In this document: positions 1 through 7,616 of the stretch, one piece after another
How positions within the stretch are numbered: position 1 is the stretch's first letter
How the letters are laid out: each line of letters begins with the position of its first letter
Source: Mobilicoccus sp032056465
GTDB lineage: Bacteria > Actinomycetota > Actinomycetes > Actinomycetales > Dermatophilaceae
DNA length: 64,000 bases
Strand: one strand, 5' to 3'
NCBI RefSeq assembly: GCF_032056465.1
Contig: NZ_DAMBCL010000013.1
Notes under the pieces: generated by a model
Told to the model about the DNA's origin: nothing
Seen by the model: the letters and a program-made list of their open reading frames with translations, nothing else
Database searches by the model: none
Program-made: the position numbers and the translations under genes

Positions 1-1433
1 GCTGTTCCGGGGTCAAGCCGATACAGGCGCGGATGAAGGCGGGGGCGATCAGGGGGGAGATGGTGCCGGGGCGTTCTCCGGTGGTGCCCCACCGGCGCAG
101 ACGTTGGCGTAGGTAGAACAGGTCCAGGACGGTGAAGTCGTCATAGCCGTGGGCGGCGATGTCGAACAGGGACGTCTGGATGCGTTCCCGGACGAGTGCC
201 ACGGCGGGTCGAGGCCCGGCGACGCGGTGGTATCGGCGCAGGATCCCGTCGGTGAAACGGGAGATCATCTCCGCCGGGGGCAGGTTCTCGAGGATGTCCC
301 TGCCGGCGAGGTAGAAGAAGCCGTGGGCCACTTCGCCTCCGGCGCCGCCGATGGTCGGGGGGCGGGGGATGTCGGGGTGCGCGGTAGTGCAGATAGCTGT
401 AAGGGCGCAGCCCTTCGGCGTAGTCGTGCCACGCGGTCGCGTTGGGAATGGCCGCCCAGGCTTTCGGGGGTGCCACGTCACCGGAGGCGACGTGTTTGAC
501 CCGATGCTCGGGCGGGTCGGTCAGCGTGGCGATCAGGTCTCGGGCCACGGCCAGGTCCTCGGGAAGGGCGTCGTGTGTGGTCAGCGTGATGTCGGTTCCC
601 GCCGCGAGGAACGCGGCTGCGACCAGGCGTGAGTCCCGGCCACCGGTGAGCGCGACGGTCGGCGTCCCGGGAAAGAGGTGCCCGATCGATGCGGCCACGG
701 TGGTCAGGGAGTCGACCGCCGCATCCATCGACGCGGACAGCTCCCCCGGCGCACCAGGGATCGATTAACTCGTCACCGGATCCCGAGAGACTGCCGCGAG
801 CCGCTGGGCATGCCCGTCCCAGGTGATGGTCGTGCCGGCATCGACCAGACGGACCCCCTGGTACGGGGAGCTGTGTCCGAAGACCTCATCCGCCACGGCG
901 TTGTGCGCCCACGCGACCTCATCCATCCGGTACGGCTCTCCGGCGAACGCCAGGGCGGCTTCCGGTCGATTGCTCCAGACCCACCCCCACCGGGTGCGCA
1001 ACTCGAACAGGCGACCGATTCCGAGGGAATCAGTGGTCAGGCGCAGCCGGTCGCCGTCCTCGTCCAGGGACCCGAGGACGAACGGTGGCAGGATCTCGTC
1101 CATCCCTGAGGGGCATCGGTCGAGCTCAGTGGCCAGCCGCGTCGGCGCCGTCGCCAGGGGCTCGGCCTGCACGACGCGCTCATATCCCACGGGTGCATAG
1201 AGGGAGGCGACGCTCCTCGCGCCCGTGGCACTCCAGGCCGGCCAGCGTGAGGATCGACCCCCCTCCCACAGGATCAATCCACCATGGGGCGCATTGTGCA
1301 GATGGCGAACGGGGGATTCCTGCCAGCGCCCGTCGTAGGCCCGCTCGACACGGCGGCATCCGTCTTCCACGGGAGCCGCCGCTCGTGCGGCGATGGCATA
1401 GGCGATCAAGGTCTGCACCGCTGCCCTCCTCAT
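1..1433 (-). pseudogene. Broken asparagine-synthetase-like amide ligase (macrolactam-cyclase-like), runs off left edge
   Basis: Remnant of an ATP-dependent amide ligase of the asparagine synthetase B fold, closest in feel to the actinobacterial lasso-peptide macrolactam cyclases. The N-terminal half (1433 to 765) ends at an in-frame TAA at 767-765. The same frame resumes 12 codons later with the synthetase domain and its ATP-binding loop TVALTGGRDSR. A second lesion, a -/+1 frameshift, lies in the G-rich run near 354-370: downstream the sensible reading (GGAGGEVAHGFFYLAG, then ...ACIGLTPEQ) is in another frame and stays open to base 1. No Cys2 glutaminase start is visible, as expected for cyclases rather than true AsnB. 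One nonsense codon plus one frameshift suggest decay, although the G-run could be a sequencing error. Start chosen at ATG 1433; an upstream in-frame ATG lies at 1523. No lasso precursor or B-protein is visible in the window. Confidence 0.7.
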
Positions 1434-1838
1434 GAGAACCGACCCACGGAGACGTCCGGGGACGGTGCCCGAACCGGAGAAACGCCGCACGGGTGGGTGC
1501 GCGTGCGGACGGCACGACGGCATGTCTGCCTGTCACCGCCTCGAGTGCTTCCGCCGGGTCCCCTCATGCCGGCAGTGCGTCGCTCGAACTCTAGCCCGGC
1601 AGCGGGGAGAATCCGCGACCATCACCGCGAAACGCGTTGTGTCGCAGAGACTTTCCAAGCGAGGACGCCGTGATCGCCCTGAGAGCGATCCACACCCTCC
1701 GCGGCATCCGCCCGGGCGCACATCCGCCGGCGTCGCGTCGCCCATCGCCTCCGGCCGTGTTGCGGGGTTCCTCGGACAGTCCCGGAGACGACGAGAGACG
1801 ATGGCCGGGACCCACGTCCCCGGAGAAGGAAGGCCACC
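1434..1838. other. Intergenic region between divergent genes
   Basis: About 405 bases separate the broken synthetase gene from the M20 peptidase. I see a good Shine-Dalgarno (GAAGGAAGG, 1825-1833) for the peptidase at the right end and a short hairpin (GATCGC 1672-1677 / GCGATC 1685-1690), but no confident promoter or small gene. A minus-strand frame at 1567-1430 overlaps the synthetase start by an ATGA but has no recognisable precursor-peptide features. Confidence 0.4.
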
Positions 1839-3194
1839 ATGGATCTCACCCACGCCCGCGAATACGCCCAGAAGGCGATGCCGCAGGTGATCGACGACCT
1901 GCGCACGCTCGTCGGGCACTCCTCGATCGCGTTCCCCGGCTTCCCACGTGAACCGATGGACGCGATCGCCGAGGATCTGCTCGCCATGTTCCGGCGCGCG
2001 GGCGTCGAGGGGGTGCGTCTCCTCGACCTCGGTGAAGGGGCCTACCCGAGCATCTTCGCCGAGATCCCCGGGCCGGAGGGCTCCCCCGTCGTCACCCTGT
2101 ACGCGCACTACGACGTGCAGCCCGCACCCGAGGGGCAGGGGTGGACCACCGACCCGTGGACCCTCACGGAGAAGGAGGACGGCCGCCTGTACGGTCGCGG
2201 CGCCGCCGACGACAAGTCCGGCGTCGTCGCCCACCTCGCGACGCTCGCGGCGTTCGACGGCAAGCCGCCGGTCACGGTGCGTCTCGTCATCGAGGGTGAG
2301 GAGGAGACCGGCAGCCACATCGAGGAGTACGTGGAGAACCACGCCGAGGACTTCCGCTCCGACGTGTTCGTCGTCGCGGACTCGGGCAACCAGCGGGTCG
2401 GCGCCCCCGCGCTCACGACGGGTCTGCGCGGCGACGTCTCGGTGACGGTCACGATCCGCACGATCGAGTCCGCGCTGCACTCGGGCCTGTTCGGGGGCGC
2501 GGCCCCCGACGCCCTCGTCGCGATGGTGCAGCTGCTCTCGAGCATGTACGACGAGCACGGTGCGACGGTCATCGAGGGGCTCGACTCCTACCGGTGGCCC
2601 GAGGGTGAGGACATCGACGAGGCCGACTTCCGGGCGAGCGCCGCAGTGCTGGGGGGGGTCGAACTCTCGGGCACCGGCCACCTCGCGAGCCGTCTGTGGA
2701 GCCGTCCGGCCGCCACGGTCATCGGCATCGACGCCCCACCGGTCGCCGGGGCCTCGAACATCGTCATCCCCGAGGCCACCGCCCGGGTGAGCGTCCGCAT
2801 CGTCCCCGGAAGCGACCCCAAGGCCCAGCTCGACGCCGTCGAGACCCACCTGCGCGAGCACGCCCCGCGTGGCGTCCAACTCGAGATCGGCGACGTCAAG
2901 CTCTTCGGCGCCTGGCAGGCCCCGCAGGGGGGTCCCGTCACCCAGCTCGCCGAGCAGTGCCTCGGCGACGCGTTCGGCGCCCCGTGCACGAGCCACGGTT
3001 CCGGCGGCTCGATCCCGCTGGTCCAGGTGCTCCTCGACACCTCCCCCGGCTCGGAGGCGATCCTCTGGGGGGCCGAGGACGAGGAGAAGGCCCGCATCCA
3101 CGGCCCCGACGAGTCCGTCGACCCCAAGGAGCTGGAGGACCTCGTCGTGGCGCAGATCCTCCTGCTCTCCCGCCTCGGCGAGCAGAAGGCCTGA
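1839..3194 (+). CDS. M20 family dipeptidase / metallopeptidase
   Basis: Cytoplasmic zinc-dependent peptidase of family M20 (dipeptidase/ArgE-DapE group), 451 residues. Expected metal-site motifs are present in order: AHYDVQP with His90, the bridging Asp124 in GRGAADDKSG, and the catalytic Glu cluster EGEEETGS at about 152-159. The lid/dimerisation domain follows (about 190-345), and the last metal-binding stretch near the C-terminus contains SHGSGGSIP. The start is ATG 1839 because GAAGGAAGG lies 5-6 bases upstream; longer in-frame starts are unlikely. The substrate cannot be read from sequence; neighbours (acyl-CoA ligase downstream) do not point to a pathway. A perfect GC-rich terminator hairpin follows at 3256-3288, so the gene is probably monocistronic. 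Confidence 0.9.
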   Translation: MDLTHAREYAQKAMPQVIDDLRTLVGHSSIAFPGFPREPMDAIAEDLLAMFRRAGVEGVRLLDLGEGAYPSIFAEIPGPEGSPVVTLYAHYDVQPAPEGQGWTTDPWTLTEKEDGRLYGRGAADDKSGVVAHLATLAAFDGKPPVTVRLVIEGEEETGSHIEEYVENHAEDFRSDVFVVADSGNQRVGAPALTTGLRGDVSVTVTIRTIESALHSGLFGGAAPDALVAMVQLLSSMYDEHGATVIEGLDSYRWPEGEDIDEADFRASAAVLGGVELSGTGHLASRLWSRPAATVIGIDAPPVAGASNIVIPEATARVSVRIVPGSDPKAQLDAVETHLREHAPRGVQLEIGDVKLFGAWQAPQGGPVTQLAEQCLGDAFGAPCTSHGSGGSIPLVQVLLDTSPGSEAILWGAEDEEKARIHGPDESVDPKELEDLVVAQILLLSRLGEQKA

Positions 3195-3255
3195 CCCGGC
3201 CGCCCCGGGCCCGACCCGCCGCTTCGGCGCATGCGCCCGTGAATCCATCCCCCTG

Positions 3256-3288
3256 CGACCCCGCGCGTCCGATGGACGTGCGGGGTCG
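3256..3288 (+). terminator. Rho-independent-type hairpin after the M20 peptidase
   Basis: A 15-bp stem (one G.U pair) with a 3-base loop: left arm 3256-3270, right arm 3274-3288. It has no T-tract, as is common in high-GC actinobacteria. It lies between the peptidase stop and the acyl-CoA ligase start, so it separates the two transcripts. Confidence 0.8.
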
Positions 3289-3332
3289 CGTCGGTGAGGA
3301 TGAACGCCCGCACCGCAGACCGGAGGACGACC

Positions 3333-4817
3333 ATGAACATCGCCGAGAACCTCGTGGCCACGGCGGCCGCCCACCCCGACCTCGTCGCGGTGAGGATGGA
3401 CGACGTCTCGCTGACCTATGCCGAACTCGGCGACCTCGCCGCGCGGACGGCCGGGTGGATCCGGGAGCTGGGGGTCGAGCCCGGCGACCGCGTCGCGGTG
3501 TCCCTGCCGAACATCCCCCAGATGCCGGTCGTGTACTACGCGGCCCTCCACGCCGGCGGGATCGTCGTCCCCACCAACCCCCTGTTCCGCGCCCGGGAGT
3601 TCGGGCACATGCTCCGCGACAGCGGCGCCCGGGTGCTGTTCGGGTGGAGTGGGATCAGCGGTGAGGCCGCGAAGGCCGCGAAGGAGGAGGGCGTCACCTA
3701 CGTCGAGGTCGGCGAGTCCTTCCTCACCGACGCCGCGACCCACGACGGCATCGACCTCGTCGACCGCGACGGGGACGACACGGCGGTGATCCTCTACACC
3801 TCCGGCACGACCGGAGCCCCCAAGGGCGCCGAGCTCACCCACGCGAACATGGGCCGTAACGCCGAGGTCAGCGCCTCGCCCTCGATCCTCGGGCTCGAGC
3901 CGGGCGACGTCGTCTTCGGCGGTCTGCCGCTGTTCCACGTGTTCGGGCAGACCTGCATGATGAACGCCTCGGTCCTCCGGGGCGCGACGCTCACGCTCCT
4001 GCCCCGGTTCGACCCGGCCAAGGCCCTCGAGATCATCGAGCGGGACCAGGTCACCCTCATGGGTGGGGTGCCGACGATGTACATCGCCCTCGCCCAGGTG
4101 GGCAACCCCGCCGACTACGACACCTCGACCCTGCGCCGCTGCATCTCCGGTGGCGCGGCGCTGCCCGTCGAGGTCCTCAACGCCTTCGAAAAGGTCTACA
4201 CCGCACCCATCCTCGAGGGCTACGGCCTGTCGGAGACGAGCCCCGTCGCCTCCTTCAACCAGGCCGACCGCGACCGCAAGCCAGGCTCGATCGGGCAGCC
4301 GGTCGAGGGCGTCGAGATGAGGCTCATCGACCCGGTGTGGGAGGAGACCCCCGAGGGCGAGATCGGCGAGATCGCCATCAAGGGTCACAACGTCATGAAG
4401 GGCTACTACGGCAACCCCGAGGCCACCGAACTCACGATGAAGGACGGCTGGTTCCGCACCGGCGACCTCGCCCGCCGCGACGACGACGGGTTCTACTTCA
4501 TCGTCGACCGCGCCAAGGACATGGTCATCCGCGGCGGCTACAACGTGTACCCCCGCGAGGTCGAGGAGGTGCTGTACGAGCACCCGGCGGTCGCGAGCGC
4601 CGCCGTCGTCGGCGTCCCCCACGAGACCCACGGCGAGGAGGTCGCGGCGGTCATCACCCTCAAGCCGGGTTCGACGGTCACCGAGGACGAGCTGCGCGAC
4701 CACGCCAAGGAGCGCCTCGCGGCCTACAAGTACCCCCGCATCATCCGCATGGTCGAGGCCCTCCCCCTCGGCCCGACCGGCAAGATCCTCAAGCGCGAGA
4801 TCACGGTCACGGACTGA
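3333..4817 (+). CDS. Long-chain fatty acid-CoA ligase (AMP-forming)
   Basis: ANL-superfamily acyl-CoA synthetase, 494 residues, which adenylates a carboxylic acid and transfers it to CoA. Motifs: P-loop YTSGTTGAPKG, the acyl-adenylate motif YGLSETSP, GWFRTGDLARRDDDGFYF with the hinge region, GGYNVYPREVEE, and the C-terminal catalytic Lys in PLGPTGKILKR. Start chosen at ATG 3333 because GGAGGAC lies 6 bases upstream; the ATG at 3294 would add a charged, unconserved leader. Family-typical length for FadD-type ligases acting on medium or long chains; exact chain length cannot be inferred. It sits alone between a terminator and a convergent monooxygenase, with no beta-oxidation genes adjacent. 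Confidence 0.9.
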   Translation: MNIAENLVATAAAHPDLVAVRMDDVSLTYAELGDLAARTAGWIRELGVEPGDRVAVSLPNIPQMPVVYYAALHAGGIVVPTNPLFRAREFGHMLRDSGARVLFGWSGISGEAAKAAKEEGVTYVEVGESFLTDAATHDGIDLVDRDGDDTAVILYTSGTTGAPKGAELTHANMGRNAEVSASPSILGLEPGDVVFGGLPLFHVFGQTCMMNASVLRGATLTLLPRFDPAKALEIIERDQVTLMGGVPTMYIALAQVGNPADYDTSTLRRCISGGAALPVEVLNAFEKVYTAPILEGYGLSETSPVASFNQADRDRKPGSIGQPVEGVEMRLIDPVWEETPEGEIGEIAIKGHNVMKGYYGNPEATELTMKDGWFRTGDLARRDDDGFYFIVDRAKDMVIRGGYNVYPREVEEVLYEHPAVASAAVVGVPHETHGEEVAAVITLKPGSTVTEDELRDHAKERLAAYKYPRIIRMVEALPLGPTGKILKREITVTD

Positions 4818-4869
4818 GCGGGGCCCGGGGGCACGGTCCGGACGTGTTCCCGCGGCGGACTCGGCTCGC

Positions 4870-6093
4870 TCATGCGGCCGCACCCCGGCGGCGCCGGAGT
4901 GCGGCCAGACCGGCCAGCACGGGCAGTCCGACCCGGGTGGCCGAGCGACCGACGGGGTTCGCGCCGGCCTTGATCCATCGGATCGGTTCGAGCGACTCCC
5001 GCACGGCCTGCGGGGCGTAGCCACGCATGGCCGCGACGTTGCCCTGCAACGCCTCGGGGATCGTCGTCCACCCCCGTGCGGCCTCGCCCAACCGGGTCGC
5101 GAGGTCGGCGGCATCCCTGATCGCGGTCCCCGCTCCGCGGCCGCCGGTGGGGGGCATGGCATGGGTGGCGTCGCCGATGGCGCTCACCCGGCCCGGGATC
5201 CACGGGGCGATGTGGCGCGGGTCGGCGGCGAGGAACTGGAACCCGGCGATCGACTCCGTCCGGGCCAGCTGCGGGAGCCCGGCGAGGGCGGGAGCCCATC
5301 CGCGCCGGGTCAGCAGCTCGTGCGCGGCCCGACCGAGGTCGGTGCCGGGGAGGGTGTGCAGCCGTGGCGGCAACTGCGCGGCGGTGCTGATGACTCCCCA
5401 GATGACGACGGGGTCGGCGCTCCCGGCCGCACCGGGCACGACGGGGCGGGGGGCGTGCCAGGAGGCGAACAGTCCGACCCCACCGGGCCCGACGGCGAGG
5501 AACGGCCGTTCGTGGAGCAGCCCACGCGCCTCGGCGTCCAGGCCGGTGACCTCCGTGCGGCCGGCCACCCCGACCAGACCGGTGTCCGTGGCCGTCGGGC
5601 CGCCCGCCAGCCGCGGCGCGAAGACCGAGCGCGCACCGTCGGCGATCACCGCCACGTCACCCTCGACCTGCAGTCCGCTCGTGGCGGTCACCACGACGCC
5701 GTCGTCGGTCTCCTCGCAGGAGACGCACTCGACGCCGGTGAGCAGACGGTGGTCGAGACCACCCGCGAGGACGAGCCGCAGCGTGATGCGGTCGACGTCG
5801 AGGGCCTCACCCTCCTCCTCGGTCCCCCGGCCCAGCAGTCGCCCGCGATGATCACGCACCGTGATCTCGAAACCCGTCGTCCGCACGGCGCGTGAGCGCA
5901 GTGTCGACCACAGCGACGTCGGCAGCACCGCGCGTGCGGCGTCGCACGCCCTCGGCCCCAGGTGCAGCTTGTACCCGCCCGTGTGGGCGAGGTCGGTGTC
6001 ACGGTCGAGGACGACGACGTCCACACCGCGCTTCACCAGTCCCTGGGCCAGGGCCAGTCCCCCGATGCCCCCACCGATCACGACGACGCGCAT
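4870..6093 (-). CDS. FAD-dependent monooxygenase (PheA/UbiH-like)
   Basis: Group A flavoprotein monooxygenase, 407 residues. The N-terminal Rossmann FAD fold starts immediately (VIGGGIGGLALAQGL, GxGxxG). The conserved second FAD motif appears late as AIGDATHAMPPTGGRGAG (about residue 300), followed by the amphipathic helix typical of the family. No signal peptide or membrane segment, so cytoplasmic. The aromatic or antibiotic substrate is unknown. Convergent with the acyl-CoA ligase 52 bases away; downstream of the lectin-like gene (55 bases), with which it may share a transcript. Start ATG 6093 begins right at the FAD fold; the ribosome-binding site is weak (GTGAGG, close to the start). Confidence 0.85.
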   Translation of the reverse strand: MRVVVIGGGIGGLALAQGLVKRGVDVVVLDRDTDLAHTGGYKLHLGPRACDAARAVLPTSLWSTLRSRAVRTTGFEITVRDHRGRLLGRGTEEEGEALDVDRITLRLVLAGGLDHRLLTGVECVSCEETDDGVVVTATSGLQVEGDVAVIADGARSVFAPRLAGGPTATDTGLVGVAGRTEVTGLDAEARGLLHERPFLAVGPGGVGLFASWHAPRPVVPGAAGSADPVVIWGVISTAAQLPPRLHTLPGTDLGRAAHELLTRRGWAPALAGLPQLARTESIAGFQFLAADPRHIAPWIPGRVSAIGDATHAMPPTGGRGAGTAIRDAADLATRLGEAARGWTTIPEALQGNVAAMRGYAPQAVRESLEPIRWIKAGANPVGRSATRVGLPVLAGLAALRRRRGAAA

Positions 6094-6148
6094 GCCTCAC
6101 GCTGTCGGTCCCCTCCACGCGTGCGGGGGGAGGGAGCGAGCCCGCGCC

Positions 6149-6865
6149 TCAGCGCAGCGGTGCCCCGAACATCCGCACCCGCGAGAACGTCACGGCGGCG
6201 TCCTCGGTGTAGAGGCCGACGGACCCGGCGCCGTACGGGTGCTCCCGGTCGGTGTACGTGACGAGCGGGCGCCCGTCGACGTCGACACGGATGGTCGCGC
6301 CACTCTGCCGCACCCGCACGCGCGCGGTGCTGCCGATGGGGAAGGCCGGGCTCGACCCGGTGGCGAGGTAGCGCTGTGCGCCGGGGTAGGCCGGGTCCTC
6401 CTTCGACAGCTCCCATCCGTTGGGCTTGAGGGCGAGGGCGTAGAAGTGGAGGTCGTCGGTGTAATGCCACAGCAGCCAGGCGCTCTCCCACGGGTTGGGG
6501 GCGGTGCCGGTGCGCAACTGGGTGTCGGTGCGCATGAGCGTGGTGACGTCGATGTCCCGGTACGTGGTCCGCGAGGTGACGAGCGAGGCGTGGGTCTCGT
6601 CGGGCTGCGAGGACACCATCGGCGCGAGCCTGACGGTGTCGTCGCCGTAGCTGACGCTGCCGTAGCCGTGGTAGGCGAGCCGCCACGGCCCGTTCACCTC
6701 GCCCTCCTGCCATCGGGGGGTGCTCACCGTGGCCGCCGTCCGCGGACGGTCGTGCCGGGGCGCGGCCTGCGCCGACCCGGTCGGCGCGATCGCGGCGAGG
6801 GACCCCGCGAGGAGGGCCGTGACGGTGAGGAACGAGGCCAGCGAGGAACGGGCGGTGCGCCGCAT
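6149..6865 (-). CDS. Secreted concanavalin-A-like (family-16/DUF1080-type) protein
   Basis: 238-residue secreted protein. The N-terminus has a typical Sec signal peptide: RR-rich start, a hydrophobic core at about 8-27, and cleavage probably after the ATGSAQA-like AQA-A segment near residue 35. The mature part is a single beta-rich jelly-roll domain resembling LamG/DUF1080 concanavalin-A lectins: W-rich strands, SAWLLWHYTDDLHFYALAL in the middle, and the terminal DREHPYGAGSVGLYTEDAAVTFSRVRMFG, a hallmark of the 3-keto-disaccharide hydrolase/LamG-like fold. No catalytic assignment is possible; it may bind a cell-surface or plant polysaccharide. SD GGGAG lies 6-7 bases before ATG 6865. Confidence 0.7.
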   Translation of the reverse strand: MRRTARSSLASFLTVTALLAGSLAAIAPTGSAQAAPRHDRPRTAATVSTPRWQEGEVNGPWRLAYHGYGSVSYGDDTVRLAPMVSSQPDETHASLVTSRTTYRDIDVTTLMRTDTQLRTGTAPNPWESAWLLWHYTDDLHFYALALKPNGWELSKEDPAYPGAQRYLATGSSPAFPIGSTARVRVRQSGATIRVDVDGRPLVTYTDREHPYGAGSVGLYTEDAAVTFSRVRMFGAPLR

Positions 6866-6901
6866 GAGGTCTCCCGGGACGGAGTCGGTGTCCCGTCCCT
6901 A

Positions 6902-6925
6902 TCGGCCGCTCCCTCCCCCGGCCGA
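6902..6925 (-). terminator. Possible weak terminator after kdpE
   Basis: 7-bp inverted repeat TCGGCCG (6902-6908) / CGGCCGA (6919-6925) with a 10-base loop, just after the kdpE stop in the direction of transcription. Short stem and no T-tract, so support is modest. Confidence 0.35.
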
Positions 6926-6932
6926 AGAAGCC

Positions 6933-7616
6933 TCACACCACCAACCGGTATCCGAGACCGGGCTCGGTGAGCAGGTACCGCGGTTCGCTCGGCACCGGTT
7001 CGAGCTTGCGGCGCAGCTGGTTGGCGTAGACGCGCAGGTAGTTGGACTCCCGCCCGTACCCCGGCCCCCAGACCTCGTGCAGCAGCTCGGCCCGCGGGAC
7101 GAGGCTGCCCCGCCGCTTCGCGAGGGCACCGACGAGCCGCCATTCCGTGGGCGTGAGGTTGACCCGGGTGCCGTCGGCGAGCGTGGCCCGCCGTTCGCGG
7201 AGGTCGAGGACGAAGTCGGGGGTCTCCACCGGTGGCAGGGCCTCGGTCTGATCGGCGCCGCCGCGGCGCAGGGCGGCCCGCAACCGGGCCATGAACTCGT
7301 CCATCCCGAACGGCTTGGTGACGTAGTCGTCGGCACCGAGGTCGAGGGCCTCGACCTTGTCGTCGGAGTCGTGTCGGGCGGAGAGGACGACGACGGGCAC
7401 GGCGCACCGCTCGCGCAGCCGCGCCAGCACCTGCACCCCGTCGATGTCGGGAAGCCCCAGATCGAGCACGACGAGGTCGGGGAGCTCCTCCTCGCACGCC
7501 GACAGCGCCGACCGTCCGTCGCCCGCGAGCTGGACGTCGTAGCCGCGGGAGGCGAGGTTGATACGGAGCGTGCGGGCGATGGCCGGCTCGTCGTCGACGA
7601 CGAGGATGCGGGTCAT
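6933..7616 (-). CDS. kdpE: KdpE response regulator
   Basis: OmpR/PhoB-class response regulator, 227 residues, partner of the KdpD kinase just upstream. The receiver domain carries the acidic pair D8-D9 (VVDDEPAIA), the phospho-acceptor Asp52 (LVVLDLGLPDIDG) and the Lys of YVTKPFGMDEF. The C-terminal winged helix (about 130-225) includes LTPTEWRLVGAL and the recognition-helix region RESNYLRVYANQLRRKLE. Start ATG 7616 overlaps the kdpD stop by 4 bases (ATGA), which indicates translational coupling. In the family, phosphorylated KdpE activates the kdp structural operon under K+ limitation or osmotic stress; the likely target is the repeat array at 14894-14933. Confidence 0.95.
   Translation of the reverse strand: MTRILVVDDEPAIARTLRINLASRGYDVQLAGDGRSALSACEEELPDLVVLDLGLPDIDGVQVLARLRERCAVPVVVLSARHDSDDKVEALDLGADDYVTKPFGMDEFMARLRAALRRGGADQTEALPPVETPDFVLDLRERRATLADGTRVNLTPTEWRLVGALAKRRGSLVPRAELLHEVWGPGYGRESNYLRVYANQLRRKLEPVPSEPRYLLTEPGLGYRLVV

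Noticed and set aside
1430..1567. Small minus-strand frame overlapping the cyclase-like start by ATGA, considered as a lasso precursor
   Set aside because: The putative core has no Gly1/Asp-or-Glu7-9 pattern, and no leader-Thr signature; the cyclase itself is broken.
1533..5162. Long minus-strand open frame of over 1200 codons covering the M20 peptidase and acyl-CoA ligase
   Set aside because: Antisense shadow of two real genes in high-GC DNA; Asp/Val/Gly/Arg-rich translation without any motif, no start signal, while the plus strand shows all family motifs.
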